This document shows positions 30,374 to 37,741 of a DNA stretch of 64,000 bases, piece by piece (position 1 is the first letter of the stretch; each line of letters begins with the position of its first letter). Under the pieces are notes generated by a model. It had not been told where the DNA came from and did no database searches. It saw only the letters and a list, made by a program, of their open reading frames with translations. A program made the position numbers and the translations under genes. The stretch is from contig CAWDEX010000001.1 in the NCBI GenBank assembly GCA_963801475.1, positions 558,001 to 622,000 of the forward strand, read 5' to 3'. This DNA comes from DAOMFB01 sp963801475 (GTDB taxonomy: Bacteria; Acidobacteriota; Thermoanaerobaculia; UBA5066).

Positions 30374-31287
30374 GCGGCATGAAGAACCATCGCAGCATCC
30401 TCGTGGTGGGCCTCGCCGCCCTTCTCCTCGCGGCGCCGGCCTGCGTCTCCAAGAAGCGTTTCGAGGAGTCGGAGAAGCGTAACGAGCAACTCCAGAAGGA
30501 ATCCGAGACCCTGAAGGGGCAGGTCGCGTCGGTCGGGGCCGCGAACACCGAGGCCCAGGCGACGCTGGACGAGGTCCAGAAGTCGCTCGAAGATCTCCGC
30601 GCCAAGGAGCTGAAAGCGGTACGGACCTCCCTGGCCATCGCGCAGGAAGGGAAGGCTTCCGGCAAGCGCGAGGAGCTGAAGGCCGAGATCGCCGAGATCC
30701 GGAAGGCCGTCCAGCTCAACCTCGAGAAGCTGGCGACCGTCACCCGCCAGAAGAACGAGGCCGAGAAGAAGGCGGGCGTCCTCACGACCCGGGTCACGAC
30801 GCTCGAACGGCTCGTCGACGAGCTGAAGCGCTCGCTCGAGGAGAAGGAAGCCATGCTCGTCGAGCTCGAGCAGAAGGTCCTCCAGCTCCAGAAGGCGACC
30901 GAGGAGCTCAAGACGACCGTCGCCGCCAAGGAAGCCGAGATCGTCGACACCCAGCAGAAGGCGTCGACGGCGTACGTCGTCGTCGGGACGAAGAAGGAGC
31001 TGGAGAAGGCCGGCCTCATCGAGAAGAAGGGGGACATCCTCGGCCTCGGCGGGAGCTGGAAGCAGACCGGCAAGTTCGACGAGGCGCTCTTCCGGAAGAT
31101 CGACATACGGACCGACACGGAGGTCACCTTCCCGGCGAAGCCCGACAAGGTGCGGATCCTGACGCAGCACCCGAAGGAGAGCTACGAGCTGACCGTCCAG
31201 CCGCCGGACTGGACCAAGCTGAAGATCCTCGACGCCGCGGCGTTCTGGAAGGGGAGCCGCTACCTGATCGTCCTGATCCCGGGTTGA
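30370..31287 (+). CDS. coiled-coil lipoprotein, Cbp1-like
   Basis: A 305-residue lipoprotein (LLAAPACVSKK lipobox) whose first 200 residues are a continuous coiled coil (heptads rich in Glu, Lys, Leu). The C-terminal domain starts at ASTAYVVVGTKKELEKAGLI and continues with SWKQTGKFDEALFRKIDIR. This matches the Cbp1 family of collagen-binding adhesin-like proteins from Bacteroidetes. No adhesion role is shown here. It overlaps ldcA by four bases, so it could be a wall-associated partner of the peptidase. Confidence 0.75.
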   Translation: MSGMKNHRSILVVGLAALLLAAPACVSKKRFEESEKRNEQLQKESETLKGQVASVGAANTEAQATLDEVQKSLEDLRAKELKAVRTSLAIAQEGKASGKREELKAEIAEIRKAVQLNLEKLATVTRQKNEAEKKAGVLTTRVTTLERLVDELKRSLEEKEAMLVELEQKVLQLQKATEELKTTVAAKEAEIVDTQQKASTAYVVVGTKKELEKAGLIEKKGDILGLGGSWKQTGKFDEALFRKIDIRTDTEVTFPAKPDKVRILTQHPKESYELTVQPPDWTKLKILDAAAFWKGSRYLIVLIPG

Positions 31288-31329
31288 CGGACGCCGCCAC
31301 TTCAACGATTGGAGTCCTGACCCCGTCTC

Positions 31330-31353
31330 GGGTGACCCGGTACCGGGTCACCC
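31330..31353. repeat. 24-base perfect palindrome
   Basis: GGGTGACCCGGT at 31330-31341 is followed at once by its exact reverse complement at 31342-31353, with no loop, in the intergenic space after the coiled-coil gene. A GGGGTCAG repeat unit (inverse strand, 31315-31325) adjoins it. A zero-loop perfect palindrome is more like a dimeric protein-binding site than a hairpin terminator. Confidence 0.7.
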
Positions 31354-31375
31354 CGGATCGGGGGGCTCACGTCGG

Positions 31376-31644
31376 ATGGAAGTTCTTCGGGCCATCGGCA
31401 ACACGACGCAGGTGAGGCTTCGCCGGGTCGTCCCCCGCGCTCAGCGGCGATCCCCGCGGTTTCGACGAACGACGCGAAGGAGATGGCCCGGCGCCTCGCG
31501 CGCGAGGAGGCTCTCTTCGCGGGAACCGCCTCCGGCGCGAACATCGTCGCGGCGCTCCGCGTCGCGGAGCGACTGGGCCCGGACGCCTGCGTGGTCACCC
31601 TCCTGCCCGACTCGGGCCTGAAGTGCCTGAGCATGGACCTATGC
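31376..31644 (+). pseudogene. cysteine synthase remnant with internal deletion
   Basis: The first twenty residues (MEVLRAIGNTTQVRLRRVVP) are the start of a cysteine synthase (IGNTPLVRL in intact enzymes). After about 15 bases and a frame change, the sequence resumes with the C-terminal region: VSTNDAKEMARRLAREEALF, GTASGANIVAAL, VVTLLPDSGLKCLS. About 200 residues, including the PLP lysine, are missing. The remnant frame runs on without a stop into the following acyl carrier protein. Confidence 0.75.
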
Positions 31645-31719
31645 AGACCCGGTGGAGCGGACCAGGCTGAATTGCGGCGGCGTCATGTGGGGCTGCATCC
31701 GCTCGATAGAATCTGTCCG

Positions 31720-31980
31720 ATGAAGCCGAAGTGTGAATCCGCGGACAGCCTTCGGGAGATCCTGCGAAGGCGCGTTCCGCGCGCCGCAGAGCTCCGGGAT
31801 CTGCCGGACGAACTGGAGCTGGGAGAGGGCGGCCTCGGGCTGGATTCGATCGGTCTCGTCGAGCTGCTTCTCGCGTGCGGGGAGCACTTCGGACTCCCGC
31901 CGCCCCTTTCGCTCCTGGACGGTCCGCCGCTGACGGTCGGTCTCCTGGCCGAGCACGTTCAGACCTGCACACGCCGGTGA
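31720..31980 (+). CDS. acyl carrier protein-like domain
   Basis: An 86-residue helical protein with the phosphopantetheine attachment motif GLGLDSIGLVELLLA (Ser about 43) preceded by an acidic helix, the signature of an ACP or PCP. It is the first gene of a coupled pair; its stop overlaps the GTG of the acyltransferase (GTGA). An ATG at 31720 gives the best start, although the binding site is weak. The ligase downstream on the other strand could load it, and the acyltransferase could take the acyl group. Confidence 0.75.
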   Translation: MKPKCESADSLREILRRRVPRAAELRDLPDELELGEGGLGLDSIGLVELLLACGEHFGLPPPLSLLDGPPLTVGLLAEHVQTCTRR

Positions 31981-32831
31981 GAGGGGCGGCTCGGCGTCTT
32001 TTCAATCTCCTGGAACGTCGTCTCGGCCGGCTGGCGGAGCATCGGCTTCGGCTGGCGCTGTCCGCCGCCGGCTCTGTCGGGTCCTTGCGTAATCGACTTT
32101 CGCGACGCTGGCCGAGCCCGAGAGAGGTTGGCGCGCTGTTTCCCCTCTTGGGCCCGCGCGAGGCGGCCAAGGCAGCCTGGAAGATCGGCGGCATCGAGGC
32201 CCGGAACCGCATCTTTGCCGCGCATCTCGAAGAGAACGATGCCCGGCTGGCGCAAGAGCTGATGTCGCGGCCATTCCTGGACCTCGCGCGACTTCGTCCG
32301 CCCTTCATCGTGGGCTCTTTCCACGTGGGAGCGCTGCAGGCTCTCCGAGCGGCCCTGATATGGCTCCCCGCACCGGCGCTCGTTCTTCGTCTCGGCTATC
32401 GCACGTCGACGCTGCCGACGCACACGGTGCTGGCCGTCGGGGAAACCGCGCAGCAGCGGGCGGCCCTCTTCGCCCGCGCTCTCGCCCATCTCCGGGCCGG
32501 AGGGGTGGTCGTCCTGGCCCTGGACTTCGTGGCGGGTCCGGCATTCCGGGTGCCCTTTCTCGGCCGCTCCCTGGAGCTGGCCCGGGGCCCCTTCGCCATG
32601 GCACGGCTGGCCGGCGCTCCGCTGTGGCCCGTCGCCGTACGCTGGCGTGGCGGCGCCGTGGACATCGAGGTTGGGGACGAGCTGACGGCGGACCGGTCCG
32701 TGTGCCCGGAGGCCTGCGAGGAGGAGATGGCGATGGCCGCGGCCCGCTGGCTTGAGAAATATCTTCGGAGCGATCCGGGGGAGACCGGGCTGGGCCTGCT
32801 CCACCGGCTCGTGCTGCCGCGCGAGGCCTGA
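31977..32831 (+). CDS. lysophospholipid acyltransferase-like protein (LpxL/HtrB-type)
   Basis: A 284-residue protein with the layout of lipid A or membrane acyltransferases. The usual HX4(D/E) motif appears as FHVGALQA, so the acid position is Gln; this could abolish or alter catalysis, or the residue may be supplied elsewhere. Later parts include VVVLALDFVAGPAFRVPFLG and LARGPFAMARLAGAPLWPVAV, typical of the LPLAT substrate-binding and C-terminal regions. It begins at GTG 31977 inside the ACP stop, so it is translationally coupled to it. Confidence 0.75.
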   Translation: MRGAARRLFNLLERRLGRLAEHRLRLALSAAGSVGSLRNRLSRRWPSPREVGALFPLLGPREAAKAAWKIGGIEARNRIFAAHLEENDARLAQELMSRPFLDLARLRPPFIVGSFHVGALQALRAALIWLPAPALVLRLGYRTSTLPTHTVLAVGETAQQRAALFARALAHLRAGGVVVLALDFVAGPAFRVPFLGRSLELARGPFAMARLAGAPLWPVAVRWRGGAVDIEVGDELTADRSVCPEACEEEMAMAAARWLEKYLRSDPGETGLGLLHRLVLPREA

Positions 32832-32865
32832 CGGGGTTCTTCCGTCCCTTGGGCCCGGGCGGCCG

Positions 32866-34461
32866 TCACGAAGGCGATGGGCGCATGGCGAAGAGGACGA
32901 CCCCCTCCCGTTCCAGCTCTCCGTCGGTCAACCGGCGGCGCAGCTCCTGATAGCGGATCTTGCCGTTGGCCGTTCGCGGGATGCTTCGCGGCGCCAGGAC
33001 CAGCACGGACCCGGCTTCGAATCCAACGGCGCTCTTGACCGCCGCTGCGGCTGCCGTGGCCATCTGCGACGGCGGGAGATCGCTCGCGGGCTCAACCTCG
33101 ATCGCGAGGACGATGTCCTCGGTGGCCGATTCCCCGGCGGGTGGCAACCCGATCGCTGCGGCGACCCGCACGCCGCGGAGGCGCTCCACGGGCTCCTCCA
33201 GCTCCCGAGGCGCGAGAGGGACCCCTCCTCTCTTGAGGAGAGCACGGTCTCGGGCGAGAACGTACAGGTGCCCGTCCGCGTCCTGAGCGCCGACGTCGCC
33301 GGTGTGCAGCCAGCCGCCACGGAGGATCTCCCGGCTCTCCTCGGGCGCGTCGAAGTAGCCGACAAAGCAGGAAGGGCCGCGCACGAGGATCTCCCCGGCC
33401 CGGCCGCTCCCGCCGTCGTCGCATCCCGCGATGCGCACCTCGACCCCCGGAAAAGGCCGGCCGCAGGAGACGTTGCCGCGATCGTCGACCCGCCGCGGCT
33501 CTCCGGGACGAAGGCATGTCACGCCGAGAGTGGCCTCCGCGAGCCCGTAACCGGGACGGATCGCGCCGGGCACCCCGAAGCGCTCCTCGAAGGCGAGGAT
33601 GGTGCTCTGTCGGACGGGTTCCCCACCGTTGGTCGCGAAGCGAAGTGTCGACAGGTCGAGTCCCTGCGGTTCCACGAGCCGGGCCGCCAGCCGGTAGGCG
33701 AAATCCGGCGCGCCGATGACCGTGGCGCGGACCTCCGACGCCGTGGCGAGCCATTGGCCGAGGGTGCGGATGGCGGGCGGCACCAGATGGCACGGTGTCC
33801 CGAAGTAGACGGGGCCGAGGACAAAGCGAAGCAGGCCGAGATCGTGCCAGGGAGGCACCCAGCTCACGAGAACATCCCGCGGCCCGATCGCCAGGAGTTC
33901 GCGTGCAGCCCGGAGCGACGCGAGAACATTGCGATGGGTGATCAGGGCGGCCCGTGGCTCGCCGGTTGTTCCGGAGGTCTGCTGCAGGAACGCGACGTCG
34001 GTTTCGCGAGCGTGCCGTTCGGTCCGGAGCGCGATCCGCGGCACGGCAGCGAGATCCACAGCGGGAAGCCCCGCAACCGCCCACGCCGGTGCAAGCCCGT
34101 CCGGGCTGGCGCCGGACGTCAACACCAGCCGTGGCCGCAGCCGGGCGGCACGGGAGGCGGACGTCGCGGGCGGGGCCTGAGGATTGAGAGCGCAGGGAAC
34201 GGCCGCGAGGCGCTGAAGGGCGAAGAAGGCTCGGACGAAGTCCAGGCCCGCGGGCAGCATCACCGCGACCCGATCGCCGTGACCGACGCCGAGACGAGCC
34301 AGGCCTCCCGCCAGGACCTCGGTCTCGGTCCTGAGGGCGCCGTAGGTGACCGTCTCCACGCCGGCCGCGAAAGCCAGTCCGTGAGGGGCGCGCCGGGCTC
34401 GTGCGGGCAGGACGTCGTCGAGCGTCTCGACGTCATCTTCGAGCGGCGAGAACGGGCTCAC
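32866..34461 (-). CDS. fatty acyl-AMP ligase-like adenylating enzyme
   Basis: A 531-residue ANL-family enzyme starting at GTG 34461. The P-loop reads QQTSGTTGEPRAALI, with Arg where most members have Lys. Further motifs are GYGLAEATLG, the hinge GWLHTGDVGAQD and the C-terminal catalytic Lys in TANGKIRYQEL. The LQQTSGTTG and PPWHDLG patterns resemble FAAL/polyketide-starter ligases that load acyl groups onto an ACP rather than CoA. It is convergent with the ACP-acyltransferase pair 34 bases away, which supports an ACP partner. Confidence 0.8.
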   Translation of the reverse strand: MSPFSPLEDDVETLDDVLPARARRAPHGLAFAAGVETVTYGALRTETEVLAGGLARLGVGHGDRVAVMLPAGLDFVRAFFALQRLAAVPCALNPQAPPATSASRAARLRPRLVLTSGASPDGLAPAWAVAGLPAVDLAAVPRIALRTERHARETDVAFLQQTSGTTGEPRAALITHRNVLASLRAARELLAIGPRDVLVSWVPPWHDLGLLRFVLGPVYFGTPCHLVPPAIRTLGQWLATASEVRATVIGAPDFAYRLAARLVEPQGLDLSTLRFATNGGEPVRQSTILAFEERFGVPGAIRPGYGLAEATLGVTCLRPGEPRRVDDRGNVSCGRPFPGVEVRIAGCDDGGSGRAGEILVRGPSCFVGYFDAPEESREILRGGWLHTGDVGAQDADGHLYVLARDRALLKRGGVPLAPRELEEPVERLRGVRVAAAIGLPPAGESATEDIVLAIEVEPASDLPPSQMATAAAAAVKSAVGFEAGSVLVLAPRSIPRTANGKIRYQELRRRLTDGELEREGVVLFAMRPSPS

Positions 34462-34609
34462 GATCGGACTCTATCTGAGATCTCCAGTGCGCCGGCCGGC
34501 GGCCCAGGCGCCCGTTGCGGAATGCCCCGCGAGTCCATATTCTCCCCCCCCCGAGATCCAGCCGGTTCGACCTCTCCCGCGACCGCGGGTACGAAAGGAA
34601 GTCCGCGCC

Positions 34610-35938
34610 ATGGAGCCCATCACCCTTCGCACGCGCTCCTCGGCCTCCCTGTCTCGCGGCGCCCTCGCGTTCTTCTGCGCCGGCCTTCTCGCCCCCGGCG
34701 AGGCGGTTCTGCTGGCCCAGCAGGTGCCGACCACGGCGTCCGCCGCGGCGGCGGTCGCGGCTGCAGGGGGAGGCGCCGAGGAGACCGAGAAGCTCTCGCC
34801 CGACCAGCTCGACTCACTCGTCGCGCCGATCGCGCTCTACCCGGATGAGCTTCTCGCGCAGACGCTGGTGGCTTCGACCTACCCGCTCGAGCTGATGCAG
34901 CTCCAGCAGTGGCTGGCGAAACACAAGGACCTGAAGGACAAGGCTCTCGCGGACGCCGTCTCCAAGCAGCCGTGGGATCCCGCCATCCAGTCGATGGCCG
35001 CTCTTCCGGAAGCCGTCAAGCGGCTGGCGGACGACATCCAGTGGACGACGGACCTCGGGAACGCCTTCCTCGCGCAGCAGGCCGACGTCATGGACGCCGT
35101 CCAGCGGATGCGAAAGAAAGCGCAGGACAAGGGGGCCCTGAAGACGAACGAGCAGCAGGTGGTCGAGACGAAGGTCGTCGAGACGAAGGAAGTGATCGTC
35201 GTCCAATCCGCGAACCCCGAGGTCGTCTACGTCCCTTCCTACAGCCCGACGGTCGTCTATGGCGCGTCGTACTACCCGTATCCACCCATCTACTACCCGC
35301 CCTACTACCCGGGCACCGCCCTGATCTCCTTCGGCATCGGCATGGCGTGGGGCGCGGCGATCTGGGGTGGTTCGTGCTGCGGTTGCGGCTGGGGGCACAA
35401 CGACATCAACATCAACCGGAACAACAACTTCAACAGGAACACGAACATCAACCCCAACCGCGGCGGGGGCAACAACTGGCAGCACAATTCCCAGCACCGG
35501 GGCGGCGCGCCGTACGGCGACAAGGCCACGGCGAACAAGTACGGCGGCTCGGCCCGCGGGGACTCCCGCTCCAGCCGTCAGGCGAGCGCCCGGCAGCAGC
35601 CCGCGGGGTCGCGCGGAAGCGGAGGCCAGGCGGCGCTCGGCGGGGGAAACCTCGGGAGCGGCAGCGGGAGCCGCGGCGGCGCCGGCGCGGGGGTGAGTGA
35701 CCGTTCCGCGGGGGGCGGCGGAAGCCGCGGGGGTGGCGGCGGTGGCGACCGGATCGGTAGCCGCGACATCCCGTCCGGAGGCGGGTCGCGCAGCGGCGGC
35801 GGCTTCGGCGGTGGCTCCAGCGGCTACAGCGGTCGGAGCGCCTCGGCCGCCAGCTCGCGCGGGTCTTCCAGCATGGGCTCGCGAGGCGGCGGCGGCGCCC
35901 GAGGTGGCGGCGGACGAGGCGGCGGGGGACGGAGGTGA
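34610..35938 (+). CDS. DUF3300 protein with Gly/Arg/Ser-rich tail
   Basis: A 442-residue secreted protein (AAGAAA-rich signal peptide region) with the DUF3300 domain at residues 60-200 (LDSLVAPIALYPDELLAQTL, DDIQWTTDLGNAFLAQQ). A Tyr/Pro-rich stretch with a possible Cys pair (CCGCGWGHND), an Asn-rich run, and a tail of about 130 residues made almost only of Gly, Ser, Arg and Ala follow. DUF3300 is common in Gram-negative envelopes and often precedes DUF2950, as here. The tail may be surface-exposed. A GAAAGGAAG site precedes the ATG. Confidence 0.85.
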   Translation: MEPITLRTRSSASLSRGALAFFCAGLLAPGEAVLLAQQVPTTASAAAAVAAAGGGAEETEKLSPDQLDSLVAPIALYPDELLAQTLVASTYPLELMQLQQWLAKHKDLKDKALADAVSKQPWDPAIQSMAALPEAVKRLADDIQWTTDLGNAFLAQQADVMDAVQRMRKKAQDKGALKTNEQQVVETKVVETKEVIVVQSANPEVVYVPSYSPTVVYGASYYPYPPIYYPPYYPGTALISFGIGMAWGAAIWGGSCCGCGWGHNDININRNNNFNRNTNINPNRGGGNNWQHNSQHRGGAPYGDKATANKYGGSARGDSRSSRQASARQQPAGSRGSGGQAALGGGNLGSGSGSRGGAGAGVSDRSAGGGGSRGGGGGGDRIGSRDIPSGGGSRSGGGFGGGSSGYSGRSASAASSRGSSSMGSRGGGGARGGGGRGGGGRR

Positions 35939-35943
35939 GCGCG

Positions 35944-36942
35944 ATGACGACGATAAGGAACGGAAGATTCTCCGCGCGTTCGTTCGAAACATCTAAGGTG
36001 TTCGGGCTCCTCCTCGCGGTCGCGTGCGCTCTATCCCTCTCGCTGGCAGCCGCCGGCGCGCCGGCGGACACGAAGAAGCCCACGGCCGCGCCGGCCGTGA
36101 AGCAGAGGACTTTTTCGACGCCCAGGGAAGCGGCCGACGCCGTCATCGCCGCGGCCGAGAGCTTCGACGTGTCCGCCCTGAAGGAGATCCTCGGGCCGGA
36201 CGGCGTCAGCCTCGTGACGTCGGAGGACGCCGTCCAGGACAAGAACCGCGCCACGGCCTTCGCGGCCCGAGCGCGCGCGAAGAACTCCATCGTCATCGAC
36301 CCGAAGAACCCGAACTCCGCGACCCTCGTCGTGGGCGACGAGGACTGGCCGGCGCCGGTCCCGATCGTCAAGTCGGGGAAGGTGTGGCGGTTCGACCCGA
36401 AGAAGGGACGTCGGGAGATTCTCTACCGGCGGATCGGAAGCAACGAGCTGGACGCCATCCAGTTGTGCCGGGGATACGTCGAGGCGCAGCACGAGTACGC
36501 CTCGAAGAAACGCGACGGCGCCCGCGTGAACCAGTACGCGCAGCGGATCATCGCGACCCCCGGGCGACAGGACGGCCTCGCGTGGCGGACGGCCGACGGA
36601 AAATGGGAAGGGCCGGTGGGCGAGAACATCGCGCGCGTGATCGCCGAGGGCTACCACAGCAAGATGGAGCCGTACCACGGCTACTACTTCAAGGTCCTGA
36701 AAGGGCAGGGGCCGGCGGCGCCGCTCGGGCAGATGGACTTCGTCGTGGAGGGCGCGATGATCGGGGGCTTCGCCCTCCTCGCGGCGCCGGCGGAGTACGC
36801 GGTGACCGGCGTGAAGACCTTCATGGTCAGCCACGACGGCGTCGTCTGGGAGAAGGACTTCGGCGCGAAGACGCTCGAGAACTTCCGGACCATGGAGCGC
36901 TTCAACCCGGACAAGAGCTGGAGCCCCGTCGAAGAGAACTGA
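35944..36942 (+). CDS. DUF2950 secreted protein
   Basis: A 332-residue secreted protein, the usual neighbour of DUF3300. The GGAGG site lies 8 bases before ATG 35944, which is preferred over a GTG 9 bases earlier. After a signal peptide the family blocks follow: FSTPREAADAVIAAAESFD, IGSNELDAIQLCRGYVEAQ, FMVSHDGVVWEKDFG. Function is unknown. It starts inside the same transcript as the DUF3300 gene, with the DUF3300 stop only 5 bases upstream. Confidence 0.85.
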   Translation: MTTIRNGRFSARSFETSKVFGLLLAVACALSLSLAAAGAPADTKKPTAAPAVKQRTFSTPREAADAVIAAAESFDVSALKEILGPDGVSLVTSEDAVQDKNRATAFAARARAKNSIVIDPKNPNSATLVVGDEDWPAPVPIVKSGKVWRFDPKKGRREILYRRIGSNELDAIQLCRGYVEAQHEYASKKRDGARVNQYAQRIIATPGRQDGLAWRTADGKWEGPVGENIARVIAEGYHSKMEPYHGYYFKVLKGQGPAAPLGQMDFVVEGAMIGGFALLAAPAEYAVTGVKTFMVSHDGVVWEKDFGAKTLENFRTMERFNPDKSWSPVEEN

Positions 36943-37062
36943 CCCGGCGTTTCGGCCGAGGTGGCACCGGCCGGCTGACGGGGACGAGAACCCATCGTGG
37001 ATCTGACCCCTAAGGGTCCAAGGGAGAGCCGCTACTTTGATCCATCTGATTCCGGGCTTTTG

Positions 37063-37716
37063 ATGTCCGACGCCGAATCCCGGAAGGGACGCGGCTACGC
37101 GACGCCGGAGATCCTCGACTGGCTGGACCGGCTTCACGCCGCCCACGACGTTCCCCTCGAGAAGGCCTTCGATGCGCCCGGGCGGCACGGGATGCCGGCC
37201 ATTCAGCTCGGGCCGTCGGAGGCGCGGCTCCTCGAGCTTCTTCTCGGCCTCGCCGGGGCCCGGCGCGTCGTGGAGATCGGAACGCTGGCGGGGTACTCGG
37301 CGATCCGGATCGCGCGGGCCCTCCCGGCGGACGGCCGGCTCTGGACGGTCGAGGCCGAATCGAGGCACGCGGCCGTCGCGCGCGAAAACCTCGGGGCGGC
37401 GGAGGTCGCGGATCGGGTCACCGTTCTGGAAGGGGCGGCTCTCGGAGTCCTCCCCTCTCTCGAGAGACACGGTCCGTTCGACGCCGTCTTCGTGGACGCC
37501 GACAAGGGAAACTACGACGCCTACGGGCGCTGGGCGGCCCGGAACCTCCGCCCCGGCGGCCTCCTCCTCGGCGACAACGCGTACCTCTTCGGCCGGCTGA
37601 TGGAGAAGAACGACGAGGCGGCCGCCGTGCGGCGCTTCCACGAAGAGGCCGCGCTCCACTTCGACACGGTCTGCATCCCGACCCCCGATGGCCTTCTCCT
37701 CGGCGTGAAGCGATGA
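37063..37716 (+). CDS. class I SAM-dependent O-methyltransferase
   Basis: A 217-residue enzyme of the O-methyltransferase family 3 (catechol or caffeoyl-CoA type). The glycine-rich loop is VVEIGTLAGYSAIRIA, followed by the acidic SAM residue in VEAESRH and the metal-binding FVDADKGNYDAYGRW. The start at 37063 (MSDAESRKGRGY) gives the usual family length. It is followed after 26 bases by the Ser/Thr kinase gene. Confidence 0.88.
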   Translation: MSDAESRKGRGYATPEILDWLDRLHAAHDVPLEKAFDAPGRHGMPAIQLGPSEARLLELLLGLAGARRVVEIGTLAGYSAIRIARALPADGRLWTVEAESRHAAVARENLGAAEVADRVTVLEGAALGVLPSLERHGPFDAVFVDADKGNYDAYGRWAARNLRPGGLLLGDNAYLFGRLMEKNDEAAAVRRFHEEAALHFDTVCIPTPDGLLLGVKR

Positions 37717-37741
37717 TCGGGACGCTCAGGAGGTCGTGCTC

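Noticed and set aside
34610..35938. Gly/Ser/Arg tail as sequencing artefact or phage fibre
   Set aside because: The frame is intact, DUF3300 is recognisable and DUF2950 follows, so the tail belongs to the protein.
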